Assembly: GCF_039523335.1 (NCBI RefSeq)
Contig: NZ_BAAAFC010000001.1
Span: 1,240,001 to 1,304,000 of the forward strand
DNA length: 64,000 bases
Reading direction: 5' to 3'
Source of the DNA: Marinobacter szutsaonensis
GTDB taxonomy: Bacteria; Pseudomonadota; Gammaproteobacteria; Pseudomonadales; Oleiphilaceae
Shown here piece after piece: positions 36,661 through 44,599 of this stretch. Both the position numbers and the translations under genes were made by a program. Numbering within the stretch: position 1 is the stretch's first letter; each line of letters begins with the position of its first letter. Under the pieces are notes generated by a model. The model did no database searches. It was not told the DNA's origin and was given only the letters and a program-made list of their open reading frames with translations.

Positions 36661-37410
36661 ATGGCGTTTGATTTCCACGGCCGGCGCGTCATCGTCGCTG
36701 GCGGCAGCAAGGGTATTGGCCGGGCCATCGCGTTGGGATTTGCCCGGGCCGGTGCCAGCGTTTCCGTATGTGCGCGCGGGCAGGCGTCCCTGGATGCACT
36801 GGCGGACGAAGTGGCAGCCGAGGGACTGACGCTGCATGTGGCCGCCTGCGACATCGGCGACAAGGCCGCGCTGGAGACCTATCTGCAAGGCGCTATGAGC
36901 AAATTGGGCGGCCTGGACGTGCTGGTCAATTGCGCCTCGGCGTTCGGGCGGGAGGACAACGAAGAAAGCTGGCTGAGCAGCGTTGAGGTGGATCTGATGG
37001 GCACCGTTCGCGCCAGCCATACCTGCCTGCCTGCGCTTAAGGAAACCGGGGGGACGATCATCAACATTGCCTCCATCGCTGCCCTGCACGCCTCGACACG
37101 CACCGCCCCCTACGCGGCTATCAAGGCCGCCGTCGCTCACTACACCGGCAGCCTGGCGGTGGCCATAGCCCCGCATAAAGTGCGCGTTAATGGCATTGCC
37201 CCGGGCTCGATCGAGTTTCCGGGTGGCGTCTGGGATCAGGCCCGTCAGCACAATCCGGAACTCTACGAGCGTATTCGCGGGGGGATTCCCTTCGGGCGCC
37301 TGGGCACGCCAGAGGAAGTCGCCGACGTGGCGTTGTTCCTGGCCTCCGATCTGGCCCGGTGGATGACCGGCCAGACGCTGGTGGTGGACGGCGGCCAGGT
37401 TCTGTCCTAA
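36661..37410 (+). CDS. SDR family NAD(P)-dependent oxidoreductase
   Basis: 249 residues from the ATG at 36661. Rossmann fold with VIVAGGSKGIGRAIALGF (residues 10-27, TGxxxGxG class), NCASAF at the NNAG position, catalytic Ser in INIASIAALHAS, and Tyr-Lys in YAAIK. The closing APGSIEFPGG and MTGQTLVVDGGQ complete a classical SDR. It runs opposite to the neighbours. Its GC looks higher than that of adjacent DNA, and it sits between two fragments of a thioredoxin-like gene, so it is probably inserted. The substrate is unknown. Confidence 0.92.
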   Translation: MAFDFHGRRVIVAGGSKGIGRAIALGFARAGASVSVCARGQASLDALADEVAAEGLTLHVAACDIGDKAALETYLQGAMSKLGGLDVLVNCASAFGREDNEESWLSSVEVDLMGTVRASHTCLPALKETGGTIINIASIAALHASTRTAPYAAIKAAVAHYTGSLAVAIAPHKVRVNGIAPGSIEFPGGVWDQARQHNPELYERIRGGIPFGRLGTPEEVADVALFLASDLARWMTGQTLVVDGGQVLS

Positions 37411-37447
37411 AAACCGGGACTAAGGAAAAACCGGGACAGATCTATTT
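37408..37447 (-). repeat. REP-like motif, tandem half copy plus full copy
   Basis: AAAAACCGGGAC occurs at 37408-37420 and again within the full motif at 37425-37447, which reads in reverse complement as AAATAGATCTGTCCCGG and a T-run. It overlaps the SDR stop codon. Confidence 0.75.
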
Positions 37448-37454
37448 CTCGAGA

Positions 37455-37533
37455 AAAATAACGCGAACAACACCGCACGGCTGGGCTGGAGCAATTCCGA
37501 TAAGACCTCTTCTGAGCAGATTTTTTTGCACAG
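37455..37533 (-). pseudogene. 5' fragment of a thioredoxin-like gene copy
   Basis: On the minus strand one frame reads KKICSEEVLSELLQPSRAVL, matching the start of the intact gene at 39611 (INICSEEALSELLQSNPAVL), then continues FALFFSRN before meeting the REP-like motif. The shared DNA extends upstream through about 37570 (CAGAT/GAGAT TAA, CCGGTCATGGTTATCAGGAT against CCGATCATGCTCATCAGGAT). The middle of the gene has been replaced by the SDR gene. Confidence 0.8.
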
Positions 37534-38166
37534 CTAAATCCTGATAACCATGACCGGTTTAATCTCAAGGGCCTGCCGGGCAAACTCCGCATCCGGCCAC
37601 ACCAACAACCAGCCAAGAACCGCAAGATTGAGAATCACGTTGAACCAGAAGGCCACCTGAAACGAGGTCTTGCGGGTTTTGTGGCGGAAGAATTGCTGGC
37701 CCACCAACGCCCCGGGCCAGCCACACAGAAGTTCAAACAGATGCAACCGCCCCTCAGGCACCCGCCGGTTGCCGCTCTCGGCGGCCCCTTTATCGATTGC
37801 GTACATCAAAAACGTAACCAGGCTCATCACCCCATAGGCGACCGGCAAAAGCAGCGGCACATACCCCTGAAGATACAACGTAGAGACCGCACCCAAGACT
37901 GCAACTGCAATCAACAAAGCGACCCAGACACCGAAGGCAACCGCTGCGCGGTGCCGTGCCACGCCGGCGTACTGGAAACTGGCGGCCCTTAACCGGCCTT
38001 TCTCGTCCTTGGTCTGCGAGTAAACCACTTTGCGGCTGGCTGAAGGCCTTCCCCGCCCCTGATAGGCGCTGATATGGGCAAACAGACGCTCCCCGCCGTT
38101 TTCCGGAGTGATGAAGCCAAAGCCCTTGGCGTCGTTCCATGAGGTGAGTGAGCCTTTTTGATTCAC
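37534..38166 (-). CDS. Cold-shock domain fused to DUF1294 membrane domain
   Basis: 210 residues from a GTG. Residues 1-68 form a cold-shock domain (GSLTSWNDAKGFGFITPENGGERLFAHIS, with RNP1 and RNP2-like motifs). Four hydrophobic helices follow (FGVWVALLIAVAVLGAVS, LLLPVAYGVMSLVTFLMYAID and others), and DUF1294 marks are KGAAESGNRRVPEGRLHLFELLCGWPGALVGQQFFRHKTRK. The fusion is common in gammaproteobacteria and may couple nucleic-acid binding to the membrane. The last ten residues (EIKPVMVIRI) come from the DNA shared with the thioredoxin locus. Confidence 0.9.
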   Translation of the reverse strand: MNQKGSLTSWNDAKGFGFITPENGGERLFAHISAYQGRGRPSASRKVVYSQTKDEKGRLRAASFQYAGVARHRAAVAFGVWVALLIAVAVLGAVSTLYLQGYVPLLLPVAYGVMSLVTFLMYAIDKGAAESGNRRVPEGRLHLFELLCGWPGALVGQQFFRHKTRKTSFQVAFWFNVILNLAVLGWLLVWPDAEFARQALEIKPVMVIRI

Positions 38167-38228
38167 TTGCAGGTATCCCTTCGGTCAAAGTTGATTCGAC
38201 GGCTTCTACGGTTTCCACTGTTCAACTT

Positions 38229-38450
38229 TCAATAAAGCCATAACAACAAGCCAGCAACACAGAAAAAAAGCACTGCAACGTGAACAGCCAGGTTTTTCTG
38301 GGTAGATGGGGCGGGCTTTCTGGCGAAACGGAAGTAATCCTCACCAAATAGCCCCACGCCGCAACCCTCACAGTAGTTTTTTGAGTAAGAAACCCTCAGC
38401 GCAGATGGCTCAAACTTTTTCCGACAGCTGTAACAACTAGGCTTGATCAT
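38229..38450 (-). CDS. Zinc-ribbon small membrane protein
   Basis: 73 residues. N-terminal CYSC and CEGCG pairs (MIKPSCYSCRKKFEPS, YCEGCGVGLFG) form a zinc-ribbon-like unit in the cytoplasm, then a single membrane helix (HVAVLFFCVAGLLLWLY) at the C-terminus. Unknown function. It follows the CSD-DUF1294 gene on the same strand 63 bases upstream and could share its transcript. Confidence 0.65.
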   Translation of the reverse strand: MIKPSCYSCRKKFEPSALRVSYSKNYCEGCGVGLFGEDYFRFARKPAPSTQKNLAVHVAVLFFCVAGLLLWLY

Positions 38451-38564
38451 TTCGGGGCTCCGGGCCGATTCAGAAAATTAAATCTTCCTATATCACCGTT
38501 TCCGCAAGCGCGCTAACAGATTCCTCCCGGCAGTAGCTGGCATTCTCCCCATCAGGATATCAGC

Positions 38565-38648
38565 ATGTCAGATAAATTTTTCTTCAAGGGTCGGCAGGAC
38601 GCGCGTAAGCAGGAGATTGAGGCACAGGTGGTTCAGGGTCGAAAATAA
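38565..38648 (+). pseudogene. Truncated copy of the SEC-C motif gene
   Basis: 28 codons encoding MSDKFFFKGRQDARKQEIEA, then QVVQGRK and stop. It matches the first and a later segment of the gene at 49931 (MSDKFFYKGRQDAR joined to KQEVEAQVA), with about 93 bases missing between at a GCGCG microhomology. Upstream similarity reaches about 38475 (TTCCTATAT-ACCGTT-CC-CAAGC). The SEC-C metal site is lost, so this is a remnant. Confidence 0.8.
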
Positions 38649-38677
38649 AAAAGCCTTCCCGTTAGAGAAAGGCTTTT
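38649..38677. terminator. Bidirectional terminator
   Basis: Stem AAAAGCCTT / AAGGCTTTT, 9 bases with an 11-base loop, flanked by A and T runs right after the truncated SEC-C copy. It can serve the convergent glycine-zipper gene as well. Confidence 0.75.
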
Positions 38678-38712
38678 AAAACGCACGGATAAAATTTCAG
38701 GCTTTTCGCGTA

Positions 38713-39048
38713 TCAGCAGTTGCCCTTTTTCGCCTGGCCCGGGGGGCAGAAATGGCCACCAGACTTGCGGTAAGACCGGCGGTGATCGTCGTAGTCATGA
38801 CGACGGCGATCATCGTGGCGATAGTATTCTCTATGATCTCTGGTGGTAATGGCTGTCCCCGTTGCCGCACCGACGGCACCGCCGAGAATAGCACCATCCC
38901 TGCCACCTACCTCGTTGCCGATGGCAGCCCCGATCGCGCCACCAAGACCGCCACCCAGCGCGGCGTCGGCTGTGTCATCAGCGACGGCACCCAATGAGGT
39001 GACACTCAGAGATAAAAAAACGAGCAGTGATTTCATTTTCATTGACAT
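38713..39048 (-). CDS. Glycine-zipper small exported protein
   Basis: About 111 residues from ATG 39048 (an internal ATG at 39042 is possible). A signal peptide (SLLVFLSLSVTSLGAVA) precedes glycine-rich AALGGGLGGAIGAAIGNEVGG and DGAILGGAVGAATGTAI repeats, the glycine-zipper membrane helix type of YMGG/OmpA-like small proteins. The end is His/Arg/Asp-rich (HREYYRHDDRRRHDYDDH) with a CPPGQAKKGNC tail carrying two Cys. Probably outer membrane or envelope. Function unknown. Confidence 0.75.
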   Translation of the reverse strand: MSMKMKSLLVFLSLSVTSLGAVADDTADAALGGGLGGAIGAAIGNEVGGRDGAILGGAVGAATGTAITTRDHREYYRHDDRRRHDYDDHRRSYRKSGGHFCPPGQAKKGNC

Positions 39049-39281
39049 AACCCATCGTTCAGGTGGTCTGACATGTCCAGCATGGCGGGAAGGAAAACAT
39101 TGTCTCCATGGTCCCATCAGTCACTGGTCAGTTCTGTGAACCACTCGAGAATATCAGGGGTACACGCGGAGCCGCATGTTAATTTTATTTAAATTTCAAG
39201 ACGTTAGACCGGCCAAAGAGATGTAACCTACTGACGACTTTGATCTTTCTTCTTGTTGCTGCTGTTACCCCTACACTCCGA

Positions 39282-39611
39282 TCACGTCACAAGCCCATAA
39301 GGCCGCTCCAGAGCCGAGCGCACCTCACCAATGGAAAACACCCTCTCGAATTCCGCGAATCGCTGCCCGCCAAACCACAGCTGGACCACAGGCAGAGAAA
39401 AAATACCGCGGGCAGCACACACCGCCCCGGCACCTTCCTGACAATCAATGTAGGCCGTCACCAGTTTCGGGAACTCGTCATTCGCGAGCTTTTCGAGCTG
39501 AGGCTTGATGGCCTGGCAGACACCGCAGTGCAGTCCGCCAAAGAGCACAAGAACCGCAGGGTTCGACTGCAGCAGTTCCGACAATGCCTCTTCTGAGCAA
39601 ATGTTGATCAC
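39282..39611 (-). CDS. Thioredoxin family protein
   Basis: 109 residues from a GTG (39611). LVLFGGLHCGVCQAIKPQLEKLA carries the active-site CGVC, and SLPVVQLWFGG the cis-Pro loop, so the redox fold is complete. It is cytoplasmic. A second copy of its two ends flanks the SDR gene at 36.6-37.5 kb. It begins 33 bases after the stop of the EF-hand lipoprotein gene, so the two are probably cotranscribed. Confidence 0.9.
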   Translation of the reverse strand: MINICSEEALSELLQSNPAVLVLFGGLHCGVCQAIKPQLEKLANDEFPKLVTAYIDCQEGAGAVCAARGIFSLPVVQLWFGGQRFAEFERVFSIGEVRSALERPYGLVT

Positions 39612-39644
39612 CGCGACATCCTGATGAGCATGATCGGTTCAGTC

Positions 39645-40010
39645 TTAATCTGCTCGATCCATTCGACTGCAGTGAGCGCGGAATTCAGGTTTGCTGATCC
39701 GGTTGTCGGCGTCCGCATCCGTTACCTGGATCATCCGGAGCCCCAGTTCAAAGTCCCCGGCAGGCGGTCTTCCTTCTAGTACCGGCGGCTCCTCACCGCA
39801 TTTAACGTCTTCACCTATCCCGCACTGACGTAAGTAAACCAGCTCACTCTGGTCAATGTAGCCATTGTCGTTGCGGTCTGCGCATTCAAACTGCGCCCTT
39901 GCTGCAGCAGACAGCGTTTGGGTTTCGTTCGGTCCGCTGGCGCCGGTTGAGGTGCACCCGATTAAGCTTAGGGTGATCAGTAAAGCGATGGCACAAAAAG
40001 TGTTTTTCAT
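39645..40010 (-). CDS. EF-hand lipoprotein
   Basis: 121 residues from ATG 40010. Lipobox LITLSLIGCTST, lipid at Cys16. Two EF-hand-like loops are visible: DRNDNGYIDQSEL and DADADNRISKPEF, with Asp at positions 1, 3 and 5 in each. Several Cys occur between them. It probably binds calcium outside the inner membrane, role unknown. It lies upstream of the thioredoxin-like gene. Confidence 0.8.
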   Translation of the reverse strand: MKNTFCAIALLITLSLIGCTSTGASGPNETQTLSAAARAQFECADRNDNGYIDQSELVYLRQCGIGEDVKCGEEPPVLEGRPPAGDFELGLRMIQVTDADADNRISKPEFRAHCSRMDRAD

Positions 40011-40242
40011 CGATGCTCTCCATAGCAACACAATGAAGTTGTGATAACCAACTATTGTTACCGCTTCAAGGAGTGTCAAGTTGCTCAGAAAGACTCAGGC
40101 GCCGGACGGGAGAAACAAGGAATATCCCCTACGAATTGGACGACGAGAATCGCCTGGTCATCACACAAACGCATCAAGGGTGTTGGCCGACAGAAGCCGT
40201 CGGCCAAAAGTCTACTCGGTACCTGACTTTTCAATATTCAGC

Positions 40243-40605
40243 TCAGGCGCGCGAGCTACAACCGTCGATTTCCTGATCAATAATCAGGTTTCCTTCTACG
40301 CGGAACCCCATCCGACCAACCAGGAACGACTGCTGCAGATTGGTTATGACCAGATCAGACAGCCCAACGGCGCACCGATCTTTCTCAATAGCATCATCTA
40401 CCGCTGTCTTTACGTTTGGAATACCAAGCGGAAACAGGAGGACGGGAACCATGTCCTCACCGGTTACCCGGTCACCTTTCAGAAAGCTTGCTGAATTGAT
40501 GTTGTAGTTTTTGGTGCTGCCGACCGTCAGATCAGCGACCCGATGAGCACAGCCGGATGCCAAAACCGTAGCCGCGATTACTCCAACAATTGCTGCCTTT
40601 TTCAT
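40243..40605 (-). CDS. Small lipoprotein, 120 residues
   Basis: Signal peptide and lipobox VIAATVLASGCAH (Cys19). The mature part VADLTVGSTKNYNINSASFLKGDRVTGEDMVP, then FPLGIPNVKTAVDDAIEKDRCAVGLSDLVIT, ends QSFLVGRMGFRVEGNLIID. This arrangement recurs in small gammaproteobacterial lipoproteins of unknown function. Single-gene unit with a purine-rich site before the ATG. Confidence 0.75.
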   Translation of the reverse strand: MKKAAIVGVIAATVLASGCAHRVADLTVGSTKNYNINSASFLKGDRVTGEDMVPVLLFPLGIPNVKTAVDDAIEKDRCAVGLSDLVITNLQQSFLVGRMGFRVEGNLIIDQEIDGCSSRA

Positions 40606-40727
40606 TATCTACCTCTTCCTTAGGTTGCTTTATTCTGCGGCGCAAGTTTATGTTTTTATTAGGAAGAGATGAAATGGTAAATTGTATTCAATTGTAAAAC
40701 TGCCAAAAAAGGATACACAGCCCGAAA

Positions 40728-40835
40728 TCAGCGCAACACAAAAACAAGCAGGACCAGACACAAGGTGATATTCAGCCCCCAGATGGTCAAAGAAAGCCGT
40801 CGCCGCTGGCTCAGACGCCTGATTGGATTAATCAT
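40728..40835 (-). CDS. 35-residue membrane protein coupled to the ferric-reductase gene
   Basis: 36 codons from ATG 40835 to TGA 40728; the ATG lies inside the last codons of the upstream reductase gene (TATGATTAA), so translation would be coupled. The product starts MINPIRRLSQRRRLSLTIWG and ends as one hydrophobic helix (LNITLCLVLLVFVLR) with a strongly basic N-terminus, that is N-in. Too short for family recognition. It could be a small accessory subunit of the reductase. Confidence 0.5.
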   Translation of the reverse strand: MINPIRRLSQRRRLSLTIWGLNITLCLVLLVFVLR

Positions 40836-42150
40836 AGCTGAACCGCTCCGCCAGGATACGATGAGAGGGTGTGCCCCTCTTGATCAGGTGATCTTCAACG
40901 ATATCCATCATGATCGCCGGGCCGCACATCACAAACACCCAGTCGCGGAACTCGTTCTCTGAAAACTCACGATCCAGCAGCGCTCCATCGATGAAACCTG
41001 TCTCTCCCGGCCAATCGTCCGGCGGTTCCGACAGCACATAGACCACATCCTCATCACCCAGCTCCTCATGATAGGCAATCTGCTCGATGATCCGGTTGCC
41101 ATAGATCAGCCTCACCTTGCGCGAATCGCCGGTCAGGCGCATTTGCCTGAGTATGCCCAGCAGCGGCGCAAGACCTACGCCACCGGCGATGAGCGCGACC
41201 CCGGGTTCCTCGCGACCATCGACAGTAAGATTGCCATAAGGGCCGTCCAGATAGGCGACGGTTTCCGGTTTTATCTCGCCAATGGTTCGCGTGAAGTCGC
41301 CAAGCTCCTTGATCATGAAGGAGACGTCCCGACCGGCCGCCGGCGCTGAGGAAATAGAGAACGGATTCTCCTTCATCGAGAAGGTGCTGTGCCCCACATT
41401 CAGCCAGGTGAACTGCCCGGCCTGGTAATCCAGACCACTGTGGCCGTCAGGGGTCACGGTCACTTCCCACTGCTTGGGTGTCAACCGGACGACGGACGTC
41501 ACCCGCCAGGGGCGCGCCTTCTGCAGCCAGGGAACCACCAGGTAAACCATCAGCAGTGACCCAACCGCCACGCCCGTCATGACCAGCCACACCCAGGTCA
41601 TCACCGGCTGCGATCCGTAACGCCCGGCATACACGGTATGGTGCAACAACAGAAGCGCGATCAGGAGCGCGCCGAGCCCGTGCAACAGGCGCCAGGTCTC
41701 GTACCGGTAGCCCAGTTGGGTGCGCCCGATGGCCATGACCACAAGGCCTGCGAGCAGCAGCCAGGCGACAATGCCGGTCGCCAGATCGGAAAAATCGGTG
41801 GTGAGCGTCAATTGCCGCGTGGGGTCCCAAGGGCGCTCACCCCCTGTCGGCGTCCCCTGGTAAAGAAACGGGTGCAGCAGCGCAAAGACCATTAAGGTTC
41901 GGGCCATGATCTGGTGAAACCGCATGGTCACATCCATGCCAACGTCATTGGAAATGGCCTTGAAACGGCCGGACAGGATGAATTCCACAAGGATCATCGA
42001 GAAGGCAAGAATGCCAAGGCCTGAGGCCAGTTCCTGGTGGAACTGGCGTGGCGGGCCGCCGAGCCATGCGGAGAGGGCCAACGGCAAGGTGACGGCGAGG
42101 AGGTAAGCAACAATCAGAAAGAGTGGTTTCATTTCGCTAGTCTTGTTCAC
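40828..42150 (-). CDS. Ferric reductase-like transmembrane oxidoreductase with FAD/NAD domain
   Basis: 440 residues. The N-terminal half has about six membrane helices with haem-ligand His candidates (MRFHQIMARTLMVFALLHPFLY, then WRLLHGLGALLIALLLLHHTVYAG). The soluble half has the FAD-binding beta barrel (QWEVTVTPDGHSGLDYQAGQFTWLN, ENPFSISSAP) and the NAD site GVALIAGGVGLAPLLGILRQM ending in VFVMCGPAIMMDIVEDHL. It moves electrons from NAD(P)H through FAD and haem across the membrane. The physiological acceptor is unknown; similar proteins reduce ferric iron or act as NOX-like enzymes. Start GTG 42150 or ATG 42132. Confidence 0.88.
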   Translation of the reverse strand: MNKTSEMKPLFLIVAYLLAVTLPLALSAWLGGPPRQFHQELASGLGILAFSMILVEFILSGRFKAISNDVGMDVTMRFHQIMARTLMVFALLHPFLYQGTPTGGERPWDPTRQLTLTTDFSDLATGIVAWLLLAGLVVMAIGRTQLGYRYETWRLLHGLGALLIALLLLHHTVYAGRYGSQPVMTWVWLVMTGVAVGSLLMVYLVVPWLQKARPWRVTSVVRLTPKQWEVTVTPDGHSGLDYQAGQFTWLNVGHSTFSMKENPFSISSAPAAGRDVSFMIKELGDFTRTIGEIKPETVAYLDGPYGNLTVDGREEPGVALIAGGVGLAPLLGILRQMRLTGDSRKVRLIYGNRIIEQIAYHEELGDEDVVYVLSEPPDDWPGETGFIDGALLDREFSENEFRDWVFVMCGPAIMMDIVEDHLIKRGTPSHRILAERFSYD

Positions 42151-42187
42151 TTCTTGTTGCCATGCAATCTGGTCTTACACAAAAACC

Positions 42188-42643
42188 TTATAAAGGCAGT
42201 TCAATAATCTCACCAACCACACCGTCCTCACTCACCTGCAGCCGCCCCACAGTGATCGGCAGTGTAAAACGCTTGGGACCGGCGCCACCTGGATTGAAAT
42301 AAAGCACATCGCCAATCCATTCATTACGGGGTTTGTGGGAGTGGCCGGCGATGACCACGCGATAACGGCCTTGTGGATCGGTGTCGAGGGTTTTGACGTC
42401 GTGGAGCATGTAGATAGCGTGACCGAGCAATTGCACATCCCGAACATCGGGAAGCGTCGCTGCACGGCCTGTTTTGTCGATATTGCCACGGATCGCAATC
42501 AAGGGGGCGATCCCCTCCAGCGCTTCCAGAACCTCGTCCCGCCCCACGTCACCGGCATGAAGGATCAGATCCGAGCCTTTCAAAACCTCCAGGGCTTCGG
42601 GACGCATTTTGCTGTGGGTGTCAGCGATCACTCCGATTTGCAT
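42188..42643 (-). CDS. YfcE/MJ0936-family phosphodiesterase, copy 1
   Basis: 151 residues. Metallophosphatase motifs are complete: IADTHSK (DxH), LILHAGDVGRDE (GDxx), IRGNID (GNxD), and the C-terminal IAGHSHKP with the H-x-H metal ligands; the ending NPGGAG is typical. Hydrolyses phosphodiesters such as small artificial substrates, natural substrate unknown. A second gene about 91 percent identical in protein lies at 50792 in the same orientation. Confidence 0.93.
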   Translation of the reverse strand: MQIGVIADTHSKMRPEALEVLKGSDLILHAGDVGRDEVLEALEGIAPLIAIRGNIDKTGRAATLPDVRDVQLLGHAIYMLHDVKTLDTDPQGRYRVVIAGHSHKPRNEWIGDVLYFNPGGAGPKRFTLPITVGRLQVSEDGVVGEIIELPL

Positions 42644-42984
42644 GTTTACGCCCCTTTGAATCCCTCACTGACACTCGCCTAGCGTGTATACATAGTCATG
42701 CAAGTGAGCGGCTATAGTGAAACAAGGCCACCCGACTCTCAGAATGTGCCAGAAACGGTGATTAGTTGCACTCTCGGCAGGACCATCCCATGCCCACTGA
42801 TCATGAACCACCCCGCCCCTCACAGCAGGCCTGTCGGAAAAACACCATCGGACAGACCGTTTGCTCCCTGCGGTGGCGATGGGGAAGCGGGTATTAAGGG
42901 ACCTAACAATAGATCTGTTCCGTTTTTTCTCCTAATCTGTTCTCATGCGCACAAAACCCCACCAACAACCAAACCTTTGTTTTC
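42644..42984. other. Intergenic region between YfcE copy 1 and the LysR gene
   Basis: About 340 bases. It holds the string GGTATTAAGGGAC near 42890, also found at the break of the hydrolase copy at about 36271, and a REP-like motif at 42908-42928. The divergent promoters of both genes must be here. An open frame on the plus strand across this region is Pro-rich, has no ribosome site and is not supported. Confidence 0.45.
42908..42928 (+). repeat. REP-like motif
   Basis: AATAGATCTGTTCC followed by a T-run, one to two changes from the core. Plus orientation, between copy 1 of the phosphodiesterase gene and the LysR gene. Confidence 0.65.
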
Positions 42985-43875
42985 ATGAACGAACACCAGA
43001 TCCGCTGGGATGACCTTCAAATCGTCGCCGCCGTCGCGGAAACGGGCACGCTTTCTGGCGCAGGAAAAAAACTGGGGATCAGTCATGCCACCGTTTTTCG
43101 GAGGCTCAACAGCATGGAAGAACGCCTGGGCGTAGAACTGTTTGAACGCTCACGCAGCGGTTATTCACCAAGCCCGGCCGGCGAAGACCTGTTTGCTGTT
43201 GCCCAGAGGATGAGTCGGGACATAACGGACGTTGAACGTCGGCTTGCCGGACAGGATCTAAAGCTTTCCGGGTCGATCCGGGTGACCACCACAGACACCC
43301 TGTTCACAGGCCTGCTGGCGCCACTGTTTCAACAGTTTCGCAAGGACTACCCGGATATCTCGCTGGAAGTCGTGATTTCAAATCAGCTTCACAGTCTGAG
43401 CAAGCGGGAAGCCGACATTGCCATACGCCCCACTTCAACACCCCCGGAAACCCTGATCGGCAGAAAGGCTGGCGTCATTCAGCAAGCCGTTTATGGGCCC
43501 GCCAACCGGTGGAGTGACTCTCGCCTTGCCATCAGCGAACTGCGTGGCCATGACTGGGTTGGCCCCGACACTCATATGGGTAATGGCAAGCTGGAAGCCT
43601 GGATGACTCAGCAGGATTTGAGCAATGCCTGCGCGTATCGTATCGACAGCATGCTTGGCATGTGGACAGCGGTGAAAACGGGCTCGGGCATCGCGATCCT
43701 ACCCTTTTATCTGGGCGAGGCCGATGACGACCTGGTGCGCCTGACGCCACCGGTTGAAGACCTGGCCATCCCGCTCTGGATACTGACCCATCCAGACCTG
43801 AAACGGGTAAAACGCATCCGCGAGTTTACCCGAGTGATAGGCGATGCCCTGAGGCTCACTCTCAACTCGAACTAA
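42985..43875 (+). CDS. LysR family transcriptional regulator
   Basis: 296 residues. HTH at DDLQIVAAVAETGTLSGAGKKLGISHATVFRRLNSME (residues 9-44), then an effector domain starting SIRVTTTDTLFTGLLAPLF. The ATG lacks a Shine-Dalgarno sequence, so translation may be weak or leaderless-like. The neighbour downstream is a 36-residue frame and a GFA-family gene, and the phosphodiesterase gene is divergent; any of them may be a target. Effector unknown. Confidence 0.9.
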   Translation: MNEHQIRWDDLQIVAAVAETGTLSGAGKKLGISHATVFRRLNSMEERLGVELFERSRSGYSPSPAGEDLFAVAQRMSRDITDVERRLAGQDLKLSGSIRVTTTDTLFTGLLAPLFQQFRKDYPDISLEVVISNQLHSLSKREADIAIRPTSTPPETLIGRKAGVIQQAVYGPANRWSDSRLAISELRGHDWVGPDTHMGNGKLEAWMTQQDLSNACAYRIDSMLGMWTAVKTGSGIAILPFYLGEADDDLVRLTPPVEDLAIPLWILTHPDLKRVKRIREFTRVIGDALRLTLNSN

Positions 43876-43994
43876 CTTGTTCGTATGTGCAATTCTGGCT
43901 TGCGTGTTCGACTGTTCCCTGTGCCCAAGAGAACACTTTAAAGTGTTTTAAAGATGAAAAGCCTCCACAAGCCGAAAGCCATCAGGATCATCCT

Positions 43995-44105
43995 ATGTAT
44001 TACACATCACTGCCTGAGTTAAAACGAATCGAAAGGCGCAACCAGGCGGCTCGCCGGGATGCCTTCATTCGGCTCTTCAGGGCCTTTGGGAAAGGAAAAA
44101 AGTGA
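43995..44105 (+). CDS. Very small basic protein, 36 residues
   Basis: ATG 43995, with AGGA upstream, to TGA 44105. The product (MYYTSLPELKRIERRNQAA, then RRDAFIRLFRAFGKGKK) is one amphipathic basic helix with the pattern A-RR-AFIRLFRAFG, like the RSP_7527/DUF1127 type of small Arg-rich proteins seen after regulators in proteobacteria. The family link is uncertain. It lies between the LysR gene and the GFA gene in the same direction. Confidence 0.5.
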   Translation: MYYTSLPELKRIERRNQAARRDAFIRLFRAFGKGKK

Positions 44106-44200
44106 GGCTTCTGAACCTGATAGCAGCAGCACTCTTGCTTCTCTGATCACATACTCAGACGCTGTCCAGGCCCAATCCCATTCAACCAGAGGAACCAATA

Positions 44201-44599
44201 ATGAAACACAAAGGCAGTTGTTTATGTGGTGGCGTTCAATATGAAATCCATGGTGAGCTGAGGGATGTATTGAACTGCCATTGTTCAATGTGCCGAAAAC
44301 TGCATGCCTCGGCTTTCAGGACCCGGGCCAATGTAAATGCGGCCGATTGGAAAACCACGAAAGGCGACGAGCTCATCAGGTTTTACGAATCGTCGCCCGG
44401 TGAGCATAAAGGGTTCTGTTCCAACTGCGGCTCCAGCATCTACACCCGGTTCGACGCGAACCCCGGGATAGTTGGTTTCCCTCTGGGGACGCTCGACACC
44501 GACCCAGGCATCAAAGCCGGGCGCCACGTATTCGTCGGGAGTAAGGCACCCTGGTACGACATCACGGATGACTTACCGCAACACCTCACTTTTGACTAA
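44201..44599 (+). CDS. GFA family protein (Zn-binding, CENP-V/formaldehyde-activating-like)
   Basis: 132 residues. The zinc-binding pattern GSCLCGGVQYEIHG, NCHCSMCRKLHASAF and GFCSNCGSSIYTRF is complete, as in the glutathione-dependent formaldehyde-activating (Mss4-like) fold. GAGGAACC precedes the ATG. Biochemical role uncertain; many members bind zinc without known catalysis. It converges on the membrane protein gene with a four-base overlap of ends. Confidence 0.9.
   Translation: MKHKGSCLCGGVQYEIHGELRDVLNCHCSMCRKLHASAFRTRANVNAADWKTTKGDELIRFYESSPGEHKGFCSNCGSSIYTRFDANPGIVGFPLGTLDTDPGIKAGRHVFVGSKAPWYDITDDLPQHLTFD

Noticed and set aside
40081..40494. Plus-strand open frame over the small lipoprotein gene
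   Set aside because: The opposite strand has a lipobox, a signal peptide and good codon use; this frame is its shadow.
42698..42988. Plus-strand open frame of 96 codons in the gap before the LysR gene
   Set aside because: Pro-rich, no ribosome site, crosses a REP-like motif and runs into the LysR start.
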